The notes beneath the pieces were generated by a model. It saw nothing but the letters and a program-made list of their open reading frames with translations, had not been told where the DNA came from and searched no databases. The position numbers were made by a program, and so were the translations under genes. Of a stretch of DNA of 64,000 bases, positions 26,628 to 38,248 are shown piece by piece (positions within the stretch are counted from its first letter, which is position 1; every line of letters starts with the position of its first letter). The stretch comes from Thelephora terrestris (taxonomy: Eukaryota > Basidiomycota > Agaricomycetes > Thelephorales > Thelephoraceae), in assembly GCA_015956445.1 (NCBI GenBank), contig WIUZ02000007.1:1798001-1862000 (forward strand). The letters run 5' to 3'.

Positions 26628-28459
26628 ACTTATACTGAAGTAGACGGTCGCTAGGACGCTTTCAGTAAAGTTGGAGTTCCAAAGGAACTGGTGATCTGCG
26701 CCTAATAAGAAGGGGGGAGTGGTAACTCCGGCGTCGAGGGCTGCAAAGGGTCGGTAGTAAGGAAAATGGTGTCAGGGCCACTCTACCCCAACAACTACCA
26801 GTTCACTGAGCCGACTCCGCAGAGTACTCACTAGTCCAACTAGCTTGTGAGAGAACGATCACGTCTCTATTCTTCCGGTAGGTTGTCCGAGGTCACTACA
26901 AGTCAGGTCGAAATCCTAAAGAGAAACCCAACCTAAACCGCACTTCGTTCGGTTTAACAAGCAAGGGTTGATCCCTACAACAGGATTTGATGACTCCACC
27001 AGTTGATCGACTGGACGCTCGAAGTGTTCTAATATGACTGCTGGGAGTCTATAGTTACGAGGCGCAGTTGACGCGCAGAGCGGGAGGGAGAGCAGATGGG
27101 GATGTCTTGAATCAAACAAGAAACTCTGACTTGTCCTTAACTGCAACTGGGCTGAGAAGGGCAGAGGATTTCCTGAGGTAACAAAACTAAGGTACTACGA
27201 TACAGCCACAGTTGCTACTTATACTAAAAGAGTGGCCATGACGTCAATACCCTAATATACCCTTATCAAGTCCAGAACAAAGGGAGATAAGGAGTGTGAG
27301 AACGCTAAGTAAGGGAAGCGAACAAAGGTGACGCGTGGGAGAATAAAAGACAAAGGGCCTTACTAGCGTGTGAAGGATTGCATAAAAGATAAGGAATGTC
27401 CGCATGAAACATAAGGGTAAAGATAACACTAGTCCAAATGGAAATAGGAGCATGGGGTCGTGAAAGTTCGTACCTGGGGATCTCACCCAAGGGCCAGGTG
27501 TCAATCTCCCTTTACATGGCCTCTGCCAGCTGGATTCGGGAGTAGAGACATTCAACATCCCTTGTTGTCTGTAGGCGGTAACAGCATCACGGACTAGTGG
27601 CAACCTCAACGTACGTCCGAACATGAGGAGGTCGGGCCTAGACTCATGGGACATGAGGGATTACAGATTCGCCGGCGTTTCACGCTAACGGCTACTCCAC
27701 ATTCGCTGGGCTAAACAAAAGGAGTCTAAGGCACTCCTTCCGAATAACAGCGATTCCTTCCTCCGGTTAGGAGACTGTGATGTGACTGTCCACGTGTGTG
27801 ATCAGGGTCCAGGGTTGATCGTAATCGTAAAGTCATGAGGGGTCGTAAAAGGGGTTCGTGATGTCATAAAGGGGTCATCAGGGTCTTGAGACCTATTTTT
27901 AGTGCGCGCGCGTTCTAGGCGTTCCGGAACGAAGTTCTTCCAAGGCCGTCCCGCGGGCCGAGGTGTCAGCTTGATGTAGTAAGCCAACGATGATGGTACA
28001 GGGGCGGAAGTTGATGTGACCCGGACCAATGAGGTTCGTCGAGGTAGGTCACGTGAAGGATCACCGATCTAGGCTATAAGAAGGACGTCTTCTTGGAGCC
28101 ATCCTTGATCAGCAACACCAGCAACTTCCCCATCATCTTACCAAAACATGTCCTTCCCTAACAACCATACCTACAAAGTCGCCAACGGCATCTCCACCAT
28201 CTCTCGCATCGACCGTCGTGCCGCCGCTCGCAAGACCTATGCCTGTGCGGCTGGGACTCCCTATACCACGGATGACCAGGTATGGGGGAGACCTAGAGCT
28301 TAGTATGTTTGCACTAACGCCTTCCTCTAGGTAGAGGTTACGTTCTTTAGGGCGTTGATGTCCAGCTAACGGCTTCTAGATCTTGGAGGTTATTACGGAG
28401 GTGGACACCGAACGTCTCAGGGAGACGATGCCTCATTTGTGTCAGGGTTGTGGGCCTGC

Positions 28460-29083
28460 TTACTGTTTGTGGGGCGCTAGAGGATTAGCGGATGGGTGAG
28501 GAGTGTCGGGTCTGGTTTTGAAGGGGGTTCCGGGTGTGGAAACGAGAGGGGGAGGGACGTCGAGAGAGAGAGGCGATTCGGTCTGATAAGGGTGAACGGG
28601 TGAGTGATAGTCTTGGCAAAACTGATTGAGTTGCTGCACAAGAGGTTCGAAGTCTTGGTCGCTAAGACGTTCGAAATTGACGAGGTATTCTATGACAGAA
28701 TAAGGTAGTTCAGTTGGAATCTCCCACCAAAGAACGATAATAGCAGGGGAGTGGGTGTGGATGTTAGTTGTTAGGTGAACACGTGGAGAGGGGAAGTAAA
28801 AGGCTGGGCTGATACTGAAGTAGACGGTCGCAAGGACGCTCTCAGTAAGATCTGAATTCCAAAGGAACTGATGATCTGCCCCTAGTAGAAAGGGAGGGGT
28901 AGTGACTCCGGCGTCAAGAGCTGCAAAGGGTCGGTAGTAAGGGAAGTGGGTAAGTAAACCGTTGGTTCGGTTCACTTGAAGACTTCTGATGAGCTTATAC
29001 TCCCAGATAGATCTTCTAGCGTCAGGGATGACTGGGCGCTGGACTGGACTGGTGGAGGGGAAAGGGTTAGGGGCACTGAACAT
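28460..29083 (-). CDS. TG-B minus-strand protein (207 aa, intronless), copy y
   Basis: Single open frame starting MFSAPNPFPSTSPV. It stops 20 nt inside the element end. Features: a basic/hydrophobic start (RRSIWEYKLIRSLQVNRT), aromatic-rich core (LLTHFPYYRPFAALDAG, TPPFLLGADHQFLWNSDLTE, VYFSISPAFYFPSP, HSPAIIVLWWEIPTELPYSV), then EYLVNFERLSDQDFEPLVQQ and a Pro-rich tail. No signal peptide or clear membrane helix is seen. I do not recognise the family. The same 624-nt length is found in copies w (52628-53251) and v (in pieces). It is driven from the divergent promoter region at about 29230 (GGGTATATAAGG on the minus strand). Confidence 0.7.
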   Translation of the reverse strand: MFSAPNPFPSTSPVQRPVIPDARRSIWEYKLIRSLQVNRTNGLLTHFPYYRPFAALDAGVTTPPFLLGADHQFLWNSDLTESVLATVYFSISPAFYFPSPRVHLTTNIHTHSPAIIVLWWEIPTELPYSVIEYLVNFERLSDQDFEPLVQQLNQFCQDYHSPVHPYQTESPLSLDVPPPLVSTPGTPFKTRPDTPHPSANPLAPHKQ

Positions 29084-29599
29084 ACACTGGCAGGAGGATT
29101 CCTGCTGAATTGAGTCAGAAGAGGTAAGGTGTGAGGAGAATTCCTCAGCTTACTTTTTATTCAGGTTGTGGGTAGAGGAGTACAGAAGAGATTGAGAATG
29201 GGGAAAAGAAGGAGCGAACGCTCTTCCTTATATACCCAATCCTCTACAGGCAGCTGTGGTAGTTACATTACTGAGTAAAGTGTGATAACTGGTCAGATTT
29301 CACCCTCAAAGTTATCATGATAACTTTGAGTACTGCTCAACCCATACTCACCCCTGTTTTGGGTTGATGGGAGAGGTCCCAATTAGGCAGGTGCCGAGGG
29401 TGTGGATTGCCTGGGAGGCTGGGTGGGTTTCCTTTTTGGGAATATCCCAGAAAGGAAATATTGATGGCTTATGTAAGCAATGATGGGAAACAGAATAGAT
29501 GGAATGTCTATAAAAGAAAATACCATAAAAGGAAATACCATAAGGGGAAATTTGATGGATTACATAATGGAATCATGTGACTTCCTAAAAAGGAAATTT

Positions 29600-30295
29600 T
29601 ACTGGTATGTTATTTTTACCTGGTATGTTATTTTTACCAAATATGTTATTTTACCAAATATGTTATTTTTACCAAATATGTTATTTTTACCAAATATGTT
29701 ATTTTTACCAAATATGTTATTTTTACAATATGTTATTTTTACCAAATATGTTATTTTACCAAATATGTTATTTTTACCAAATATGTTATTTTTACCAAAT
29801 ATGTTATTTTTACCAATATGTTATTTTTACCAAATATGTTATTTTTACCAATATGTTATTTTACCAAATATGTTATTTTTACCAAATATGTTATTTTTAC
29901 CAAATATGTATTTTTACCAAATATGTTATTTTTACCAAATATGTTATTTTTACCAAATATGTTATTTTTACCAAATATGTTATTTTTACCAATATGTTAT
30001 TTTTACCAAATATGTTATTTTTACCAAATATGTTATTTTTACCAAATATGTTATTTTTACCAAATAGGTTATTTTTACCAAATATGTTATTTTTACCAAA
30101 TATGTTATTTTTACCAAATATGTTATTTTTACCAATATGTTATTTTTACCAAATATTTATTTTACCAAATATGTTATTTTTACCAAATATGTTATTTTTA
30201 CCAAATATGTTATTTTTACCAAATATGTTATTTTACCAAATATGTATTTTTACCAAATATGCTATTTTTACCAGATTTGTTATTTTCTACCAGAT
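29600..30295 (+). repeat. 18-bp minisatellite, left arm of P1
   Basis: Tandem unit ACCAAATATGTTATTTTT, roughly 36 units with 1-2 bp variants. The inverse array is in the right arm at about 32755-33145. Confidence 0.85.
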
Positions 30296-30879
30296 TTGTT
30301 ATTTTTCTAACTGCAGCAATTTCTAAGTATGAGAACTTCTAAATAGCATAATTTTCAAGGATAGTGACCTTTCAATAAGTTGATTTTCCAACATTACAAT
30401 TGGAAGGTCTTCATTTCAATGAGATTTATGTAAACTTTTCTTTACCTTTTCTGCCATACAATAGAATATGGTTCTGTTTGTAGTCATGACCTAACCTAGC
30501 CTAAACCAACCCTAACTCAACTTGATTTTGTTTTATCTTATCTTACCTAACCCCTAATCTAATTTAATCTACAAGTGTTTCATCTAATCTACCCAAAATA
30601 GTCCACCTGACCTAACATAACCTACAGTAAATCAAACCCACTGTAAATGTAATCTACCATAAACATAATCTATGGTAAATATAATCTACGGTAAACATAG
30701 TCTACAGTAAACGTAGTCTACGGTAAACTCAATCTACGGTAAACGTACTCTACCGTAAATGTACTCTACCGTAAATGTACTCTACCGTAAATGTACTCTA
30801 CCGTAAATGTACTCTACCGTAAACATACTCTACCGTAAATGTACTCTACCGTAAACATAATCTACCATAAACTTAACCT

Positions 30880-30990
30880 AAACCTAACCCTAACCTAACC
30901 TAAACCTAACCTAACCTAAACCTAACCTAACCTAAACCTAACCTAACCTAAACCTAACCTAACCTAACCTACCGTAAACCCAACCTACCG
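30880..30990 (+). repeat. CCTAACC / CCTAAACC telomere-like repeats, P1 left arm
   Basis: Runs of CCTAA pentamers with interspersed CCTAAAC. The inverted counterpart is at about 32060-32170. Confidence 0.7.
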
Positions 30991-32754
30991 TCAACGTAAA
31001 CCTAACCTGACCTAACCTACCCTAAACCTAACCTGTCCCAAACCTAAACCTAACCTACCCTAAACCCCACCCTACAGTAGTCCACCTAACCTTACCTGAC
31101 CCTGTTCTAAAGTAGCCTTACCCAACCCAATATGGTCTACCCGACCTAACCTAACTAAATCTATCTGGCCCTGACCTGACCTAACCTGATCTAACCCAGC
31201 CTAGCATAACCTAACCTAATCTGCAAAAATGTGAACCTAGCTCAACCTATCCTCACCCAGCCCATTAGTATGTAACTTGGTTTATGGGAACACAGGATGA
31301 ACCACACACTCCCCAACTACAAGCTGACAATTGCTCAAGTGCATCTACTTTGCTGGACCTACAAGCCAGTGGACCTATAAGCCTATAGGCCCACAAACCC
31401 ATGGGGACCTATACTCAGTACATGTGACAAGCCTTATTCTGTTCCAGACTGCAACCTGACTGCAACCCAAACTTGTCCACCTAGTCGGACCTATTAGCCA
31501 GTTGGTGTATTATGGGCCTACAGATCTGTAAGGGTTTGAGTTGATGAGTCCATTAGCCTGCAGGGTGAAAGGGCTTGGGTTGCAGCCAGGTTGCAGTCTG
31601 GAACAGAATAAGGCTTGTCACATGTACTGAGTATAGGTCCCCATGGGTTTGTGGGCCTATAGGCTTATAGGTCCACTGGCTTGTAGGTCCAGCAAAGTAG
31701 ATGCACTTGAGCAATTGTCAGCTTGTAGTTGGGGAGTGTGTGGTTCATCCTGTGTTCCCATAAACCAAGTTACATACTAATGGGCTGGGTGAGGATAGGT
31801 TGAGCTAGGTTCACATTTTTGCAGATTAGGTTAGGTTATGCTAGGCTGGGTTAGATCAGGTTAGGTCAGGTCAGGGCCAGATAGATTTAGTTAGGTTAGG
31901 TCGGGTAGACCATATTGGGTTGGGTAAGGCTACTTTAGAACAGGGTCAGGTAAGGTTAGGTGGACTACTGTAGGGTGGGGTTTAGGGTAGGTTAGGTTTA
32001 GGTTTGGGACAGGTTAGGTTTAGGGTAGGTTAGGTCAGGTTAGGTTTACGTTGACGGTAGGTTGGGTTTACGGTAGGTTAGGTTAGGTTAGGTTTAGGTT
32101 AGGTTAGGTTTAGGTTAGGTTAGGTTTAGGTTAGGTTAGGTTTAGGTTAGGTTAGGGTTAGGTTTAGGTTAAGTTTATGGTAGATTATGTTTACGGTAGA
32201 GTACATTTACGGTAGAGTATGTTTACGGTAGAGTACATTTACGGTAGAGTACATTTACGGTAGAGTACATTTACGGTAGAGTACATTTACGGTAGAGTAC
32301 GTTTACCGTAGATTGAGTTTACCGTAGACTACGTTTACTGTAGACTATGTTTACCGTAGATTATATTTACCATAGATTATGTTTATGGTAGATTACATTT
32401 ACAGTGGGTTTGATTTACTGTAGGTTATGTTAGGTCAGGTGGACTATTTTGGGTAGATTAGATGAAACACTTGTAGATTAAATTAGATTAGGGGTTAGGT
32501 AAGATAAGATAAAACAAAATCAAGTTGAGTTAGGGTTGGTTTAGGCTAGGTTAGGTCATGACTACAAACAGAACCATATTCTATTGTATGGCAGAAAAGG
32601 TAAAGAAAAGTTTACATAAATCTCATTGAAATGAAGACCTTCCAATTGTAATGTTGGAAAATCAACTTATTGAAAGGTCACTATCCTTGAAAATTATGCT
32701 ATTTAGAAGTTCTCATACTTAGAAATTGCTGCAGTTAGAAAAATAACAAATCTG

Positions 32755-33145
32755 GTAGAAAATAACAAATCTGGTAAAAAATAGCATATTTGGTAAAAAT
32801 AACATATTTGGTAAAAATAACATATTTGGTAAAAATAACATATTTGGTAAAAATAACATATTTGGTAAAAATAACATATTTGGTAAAAATAACATATTTG
32901 GTAAAAATAACATATTTGGTAAAAATAACATATTGGTAAAAATAACATATTTGGTAAAAATAACATATTTGGTAAAAATAACATATTTGGTAAAATAACA
33001 TATTTGGTAAAAATAACATATTTGGTAAAAATACATATTTGGTAAAAATAACATATTTGGTAAAAATAACATATTTGGTAAAAATAACATATTTGGTAAA
33101 AATAACATATTTGGTAAAAATAACATATTTGGTAAAAATAACATA
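32755..33145 (-). repeat. 18-bp minisatellite, right arm of P1
   Basis: Complement of the left-arm array but shorter, roughly 21 units. This difference accounts for most of the arm-length difference. Confidence 0.85.
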
Positions 33146-33657
33146 CCAGGTAAATTTCCTTTTTAGGAAGTCACATGATTCCATTATGTAATCCATCAAA
33201 TTTCCCCTTATGGTATTTCCTTTTATGGTATTTTCTTTTATAGACATTCCATCTATTCTGTTTCCCATCATTGCTTACATAAGCCATCAATATTTCCTTT
33301 CTGGGATATTCCCAAAAAGGAAACCCACTCAGCCTCCCAGGCAATCCACACCCTCGGCACCTGCCTAATTGGGACCTCTCCCATCAACCCAAACAGGGGT
33401 GAGTATGGGTTGAGCAGTACTCAAAGTTATCATGATAACTTTGAGGGTGAAATCTGACCAGTTATCACACTTTACTCAGTAAAAGTTAACTACCACTAGT
33501 GCTACAGGAGTCATTATTCTACAACAAGTCAAACAAGAGTCAACATGGTCTGTGCGTAGTTTAGGGTAGGGTCGATGAGTCAGAATGAGGGGACTTAAGA
33601 CGACCGATAGTAATTACTCATACTGGAACAATAGGGGCGCGAGTCAACGGAAGTATT

Positions 33658-33860
33658 CAGGGATTTCTCGTGTTTCGTGGTAGCAATAGAAGCGTGATGG
33701 GGATTTCTCATGATCGATGGGGATTTCTCTGGATCAATGGGGATTTCTCTGGATCAATGGGGATTTCTCTGGATCAATGGGGATTTCTCTGGATCAATGG
33801 TAGTAATAGAAGCGTGGTGGGGATTTCCCATGATCGATGGGGATTTCTCTGAATTGATGG
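33658..33860 (+). promoter_or_regulatory. GGGGATTTC iterons upstream of the TG-B plus gene, copy y
   Basis: Eight copies of a roughly 20-bp unit with core GGGGATTTCTC (unit such as TGGGGATTTCTCTGGATCAA) lie 200-400 nt upstream of the plus gene. Other TG-B copies keep 3 (53570-53645), 2 (37155-37215) and 6 (55938-56105). The core is retained while copy number varies, which suggests a protein-binding array. Confidence 0.6.
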
Positions 33861-34051
33861 GATCTCGATTGGGGTTGAGGGTTCGTTTACCCTAATGAGG
33901 ACGTTAATGGATAATGGGTTTTTGTTTTCCCTTTCTGGTTTTCCTTGAGTCAGGATGTATTTAAGTCAGGGGGATTAATGATCGTTTCCCTCATCGTCTC
34001 TTTTCCACTCCCACCAAACATCAGCACCCTCTTCTCCAATCCTCTGCTACT

Positions 34052-34955
34052 ATGTCTGCTTTTGCTGCCGCCAACGTCGTCCTCAATGCTGCCGCCACCC
34101 CCTTCACTCCGTCTTTTGAGACGGATGCTCCCTTCAACGTGGAGCAACACTTGTACGATACCCCTGCCAACATCGCTCACGACAATCAGATTGCCGTCGA
34201 CTTCCTTACCGCTCATAACGCTCCCGCCGAGTTTTGGGAACAAGCCGGGTTCAAAGACCCCCGGCTTTCTGGACCTGTGGTTCGCGCCCAACACCCTGCC
34301 GCCGTTCAGTTATTGGACCTTATGGAAAGGGAACGGGAGGATAGGATTGCGAAGTTGGAGAAGCAGGTGGACCGCATGTACGTCATCATGAATAGTCTGA
34401 ATGATGACTTCTCTCACTTTGCTTTGGAACATTGGGGACCTTTCCAGGCATCTCTCTTCCGATATTTCGGACATCAGTGTCGGGGAGCTTATTGCACCGA
34501 CCCCCCTTGCAAGTCCCCAGTCGTCCCTTCGCCTCCGCCAGGATCAGGGCATTCCTCTCCCTCCATCCCCTCCCTGGAGTCCTGCCCCAGTTCGCCAGAT
34601 GGTGGAGAGGTCCCAGAAGAAGAAGACCCGCAAGAGTCCGATGACTCGTTCTGGTCAACGTTGTCGTCCCTCCGACAAGTCACGGCAGGTGAGGATGAAG
34701 TTGAAAGTGGAGGTAGCGGGTCTCCAAGACCGTTATGGGTTCTCATTAGTGAGCGGGGCCTTGTCGGACGTGCGGAGAGAGATGTATGAGAGTCTCTCCC
34801 ATGATGTGTTGGGATGTAGGGAGTGCTGGCAGGATCCGGCGACGCGAGAGTGGTCTTATTGTCCGGAGAGTATTCATAACCCTCACCACTTCGCTCACCG
34901 TTGCCCTCTTCCTCAGAATTGTTCTTGCGATGTCGACCCGTTTGTTCTTGTTTGA
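34052..34955 (+). CDS. TG-B plus-strand Cys/His-rich coiled-coil protein (280 aa), copy y
   Basis: Two exons, 34052-34688 (637 nt) and 34750-34955 (206 nt); the intron 34689-34749 is GTGAGG...TTAG. The N-terminus has FETDAPFNVEQHLYDTPANI and TAHNAPAEFWEQAG. A coil follows (REREDRIAKLEKQVDRMYVI), then DDFSHFALEHWGPF and a first Cys cluster (HQCRGAYCTDPPC). Then come an acidic Ser/Pro-rich linker and a C-terminal Cys/His cluster (GCRECW, SYCPESIHNPHHFAHRCP, NCSCDVDPF) that could bind zinc. Exon lengths are identical in copy w. A TATA-like TGTATTTAAG lies near 33955. The start ATG was chosen because it is shared by all four copies. No known family recognised. Confidence 0.72.
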
Positions 34956-37418
34956 GTTGATAGTTCTTTTTCCTCGTTTTTGTACTATTACTATTGCCAA
35001 TGCAACCAATGTCTTGAATCACTTGTGCGATCTTAGCTAACATGTCACGCGTTCGTGACAATTTGATGGGGTTGACCTGGGACGACGAGCTCTGGGTCCG
35101 TACGATCATCGCCGAGAAGGTGGCCTTCCAAATGAGGGGTAGGTTTGGGGAGTTGGAGCATCCGATCAAGAAGGAGCTCTGGTACACCCTGCAAAGGGGA
35201 ATCTACGATCAGGACCTATTGGAGCACGGAGCAACCGTTCCCCGGGCCGTCTGCCATGCCACTGCCGCTACGTCGTTGTTGTGGTCGCTCGTTCGGGAAG
35301 GGGAGAGCAAGGTGGGTTCTCCGTTTGAATATTCGAGTATGGCTCTCGACTAATCAAAATGCCTAGGTTGAACGTTTGGAGCGCGAGGTGAAGGAGGCGA
35401 AGGCAGACGTCCTTCGTCTATCAGCAGAGGGTCTTCAATTGAAGGAGACCTTAGCTGCCTTCCAGCAGGGGACGAACGAGGCGTTGGAGGCAATGGTCGC
35501 CAACCATCAGGAGTTGATCGCCGGGTTGAAGGTTAGGGACAATAACATCAAGGGGGCATTGGCCAGGAGGGATGAAAAGGTAGCTTTCCTCATCTCGAAG
35601 ACGAAATGAGGGAAGCTGACACTTCTTCTAGACGGAAGAACTCGAGAACGTGGTGGCCGTGTTGACAGCGCAGGTCGAGTCCTTGCAGGACAAGACCTGC
35701 AACTGCCAGGAGGGTCCCAAATTGGTTGGTCAGGGGACCGCCGATGTTCCGTTCGAGTTGGAGTACGCCGACGAGGTGGTACTCCCATCTCCTAACCCAT
35801 CGTCCTATGCGACGCCTCCGATCGAGAACGCGGTTCCTGTTCCGACTCCAGGTCCGGCTTCCACCTTGGCCGCTTCCGACAAGGAGAACTGTGGGCGCTG
35901 CATCTTGCAGCCGATCCATCAGTTGGTGAAGATCGAGGATGAGGTCATGGAGGTTGACCGAGCCGAAGATGCTCCGAGGGTCGCCGAGGTACGTCCGGTG
36001 ACTAAGGGGCAACGATGCAAACGCTCTCGACGCCGTCCTGCTCATCGCATGGCTCCATCGGCTAATCCCTATCCTCGTCCAGTCGAGTCGGATGGTGACC
36101 AGTCTGGTCGAGGTGGGGGACGAGAGTTCCGCTATCAGGTCAACCGTCCCTACCGACAGGTCGAGTCGGAGATCCAGCTTCGCCACCAGCTTCGACTCGC
36201 AAGACAGGATTCCGCCCAGGGGTCCGACGAGGGAGACAGAGGGTCACTTGCCGACTACGTCGATAGTGCTGTCGAGCAGTCACCCGGTGATGGCGATGTG
36301 GGACCAAGTGTTCCAGAGTTCAGTGACATCTGGGAGGCTGATCGGTCCGCTCGAAGGTATCTCTTCCTATCGGCTTGAACTAGTCGTTCAGCTGAGCGCC
36401 GAAGATGGTGACGCCATGTTCGGGGAGGTTCTTGCGAGGAGGGGCCAGCACTACGATCTCTGGGATGGACAGTTGATGACCTTCAGGCCTGCCGTAGATA
36501 GAGTCGACTTTTGATGGGATTGGGATAGCACTTGTATAGCTCGTTGTGGATTCGCTGGGAATAGTACGCGCGTGTGTGTGTTTCGAATGATTGGTGTGAA
36601 GGATAAGGAGTGTGAAGCATTCAAAACATAAGAATTAGTAAGAAGAGTTCGAAGAAAGAGCGTGTTATAAAAAGTTTAAAAATACCATGTTCCTGACAAA
36701 TGGGTGAGTAAACCGGCAGTTCGGTTTACTTGGAGACTTCTGATGAGCTTATACTCCCAGATAGATCTCCTAGCATCAGGGACGACTGGTCGTTGAACTG
36801 GACTTGTAGAAGAGAAAGGGTCGGGGGCGTTGAACATACACTGGCAGGAGAATTCCTGCTAAATGAGTCAGAAGGAATAAGATGTGAGGAGGATTCCTCA
36901 GCTTACTTGTTTATTTGAGTTGTGGGTAGAGGAGTACAGAAGAGATTGAGAATGGGGAAAAGAAAGGAGCGAACGCTCTTCCTTATATACCCAGTCCTCT
37001 ACAGGAGTCATTATTCTACAACGAACCAAACAGGGGTCAACGTGGTCTGTGCGCACTTTAGGGTAGGGTAAACGAGTCAGAGAAGTGGAACTTAGAACGA
37101 CAGATATCGAATACGAAATAGGGGAACAATAGCGAATGAGTCATTTAGGAGCTTGGTGGGGATTTCTCCCGTTTCATGGTAGTAATAGAAGAGTGATGGG
37201 GATTTCTCTGGATTTGATGGGATCACGATTGGAGTTAAGGGTTCGTTTGTCCTAATTGGGTTTTAAATGGATAATGGTTCATTGTCTTCCCCTTTTGGCA
37301 CCTTATTGAGTCAGTTGTATATAATCCAGGGGGATTATTGATCTTTTCCTCCCATCGTCTCTTTTCCGCTCCCACAATTACCACTACCACTCTCTCCTCT
37401 GAAACATCTTCCACTGCT

Positions 37419-37738
37419 ATGTCTGCCTACGTCGCCAACAACGCCGTGCTCAACGCTGCCGCCACCCCCTTTGACTTCTCTCCGTCCTTTGAGACGGATG
37501 CTCCCTATGTCATGGAGCAACACCTCTATGATACCCCCGCCAACATTGCTCACGACAATCAAGTGGTCGTGAACTTTCTGACCGCTCACAATGCTCCCGC
37601 CGAGTTCTGGGAACAAGCCGGATACGAGGACCCCAGGGCTTCTAGGCCTCGTCCTGAAGGTGCTCACCCTGGAGCCGTGCTTTTGTTGGATGCTATGAAG
37701 AGGGAGAGGGAGGATAGGATTACGAAGTTGGAGAAGCG
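37419..37738 (+). pseudogene. TG-B plus-strand gene, copy x, 3' truncated
   Basis: Reads MSAYVANNAVLNAAATPFDF through EDRITKLEKR, then leaves the family alignment at about 37738. This is the N-terminal ~106 residues only; the Cys/His regions and exon 2 are absent. Confidence 0.75.
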
Positions 37739-38248
37739 CTGACCTGCCTCCGTTTCGCTGGCCGTCCAACTCGTACTATACCCCTAGCAACTCCAGCACT
37801 CTCCTCAGCTATCCACCCATACGTCACGACGCAGCGCAAAGCCCCCTCCTCCGACACGACCCCTTGTCGACCATCGCCAGTCTCCTGATAGTCTCGCGAC
37901 TTCCCACTCCTCTGGACTTCGACAAAATCCTCTAAGTCCACGCTCCGAGTCCAGCCTCCCCGATCCCACGTGCCACCCGATCACTTCCGTTCTCCCACCT
38001 GACTTGATTCGCCTCACCCCCCTTGTTCGTTATTGTTCGGATTCCCCCGCATCGGTCCGCCGTCCCGACTCCAGAACATGTGCCCCCCGCCCTCTTGTTG
38101 CATGTTGTCACCGTCTCGACTGTCTCGCCGTGTTCCCCGCCTCCCGCCTGTTCCACTCCGATCCCGCCTTGACCTCTCGGTTCGATCCTCCATTTCATTG
38201 TCCCGTAGTTTCCCACGATACCTTCATTCCTCCCCCCACTCCTCCCGC
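37739..38248. other. Pyrimidine-rich segment between TG-B copy x and palindrome P2
   Basis: No gene or known repeat recognised. Its left edge is the sharp end of TG-B homology and its right edge is the P2 terminus. Confidence 0.5.

Larger units (their letters stand above)
29251..33502. mobile_element. Giant palindrome P1 (4252 bp foldback element)
   Basis: Two arms of about 2 kb in inverted orientation around a loop near 31470-31575. The outer ends match (left TGGTAGTTAC and its complement on the right; TTACTGAGTAAAG...CTTTACTCAGTAA). A 7-bp duplication CTACAGG flanks it (29244-29250 and 33503-33509); removing it restores the TG-B upstream sequence seen at 53410. The arms contain the 18-bp minisatellite, runs of CTACCGTAAATG and CCTAACC-type repeats. 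No coding capacity is supported; the long open frames here arise from the minisatellite. Superfamily unclear, possibly hAT-like. Confidence 0.82.
28440..35060. mobile_element. TG-B element copy y, complete (6621 bp with palindrome P1)
   Basis: Ends TGTCAGGGTTGTGGGCC and GTCACGCGTTCGTGACA, with the 5-bp duplication ATTTG (28435-28439 and 35061-35065) restoring the exon-2 sequence of TG-A copy b exactly. It carries a divergent gene pair: an intronless minus gene near the left end and a one-intron plus gene near the right end. P1 is inserted in the shared upstream region. Without P1 the element is about 2.4 kb, similar to the 2242-bp copy at 52608. Confidence 0.88.
28148..36378 (+). pseudogene. 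TG-A coiled-coil protein gene, copy b, split by TG-B copy y
   Basis: Exons: 28148-28279 (132 nt); 28380-28439 plus 35066-35311 (60+246=306); 35367-35579 (213); 35632-36378 (747). With TG-B y and one ATTTG duplicate removed, the frame is open for 465 aa and exon 4 is uninterrupted, so this copy shows the natural C-terminus (IWEADRSARRYLFLSA). A second open frame overlaps the end (36092-36514) and is also open in copies a and d; a further 3' splice form cannot be excluded. Confidence 0.78.
26770..36698 (+). mobile_element. TG-A element copy b, complete but holding TG-B copy y
   Basis: TGTCAGGGCCACTC start and TTCCTGACA end, flanked by AATGG (26765-26769 and 36699-36703). Without the nested TG-B (28440-35060 plus one ATTTG duplicate) it is about 3.3 kb, the same as copy a without its MITE. 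Confidence 0.86.
23876..36837 (-). pseudogene. TG-B 207-aa-type protein gene, copy x, in three pieces
   Basis: Starting at ATG 36837, the pieces 36837-36699, 26764-26628 and 24203-23876 add up to 604 nt. That equals the distance from the start codon to the same point in copy y (29083-28480). The two interruptions are the TG-A and TG-C insertions. The final codons differ from the other copies because the element end is replaced. Protein family unknown; see the intact copy at 28460-29083. Confidence 0.65.
23876..37738. mobile_element. TG-B element copy x (outer shell, interrupted, both ends damaged)
   Basis: TG-B sequence occurs at 23876-24208, 26628-26769 and 36699-37738, separated by TG-C copy a (24209-26627) and TG-A copy b (26770-36698). 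The first ~36 bp of the element and everything after the first part of the plus gene are lost or replaced. The plus gene carries the two-residue-longer FDFSPSF variant, as does the copy at 52222, marking a second TG-B subfamily. Confidence 0.75.

Noticed and set aside
26916-27146. 76-codon minus-strand frame in TG-A copies b and d
   Set aside because: A one-base difference in copies a and c shifts the frame, so it is not conserved as protein.
27244-27654. 136-codon minus-strand frame in the TG-A 5' region
   Set aside because: It is not preserved in length or frame in copies a, c and d.
29480-30342. Long open frames rich in YQICYF / MLFLPN
   Set aside because: They come from the 18-bp AT-rich minisatellite of P1 and recur in the opposite arm.
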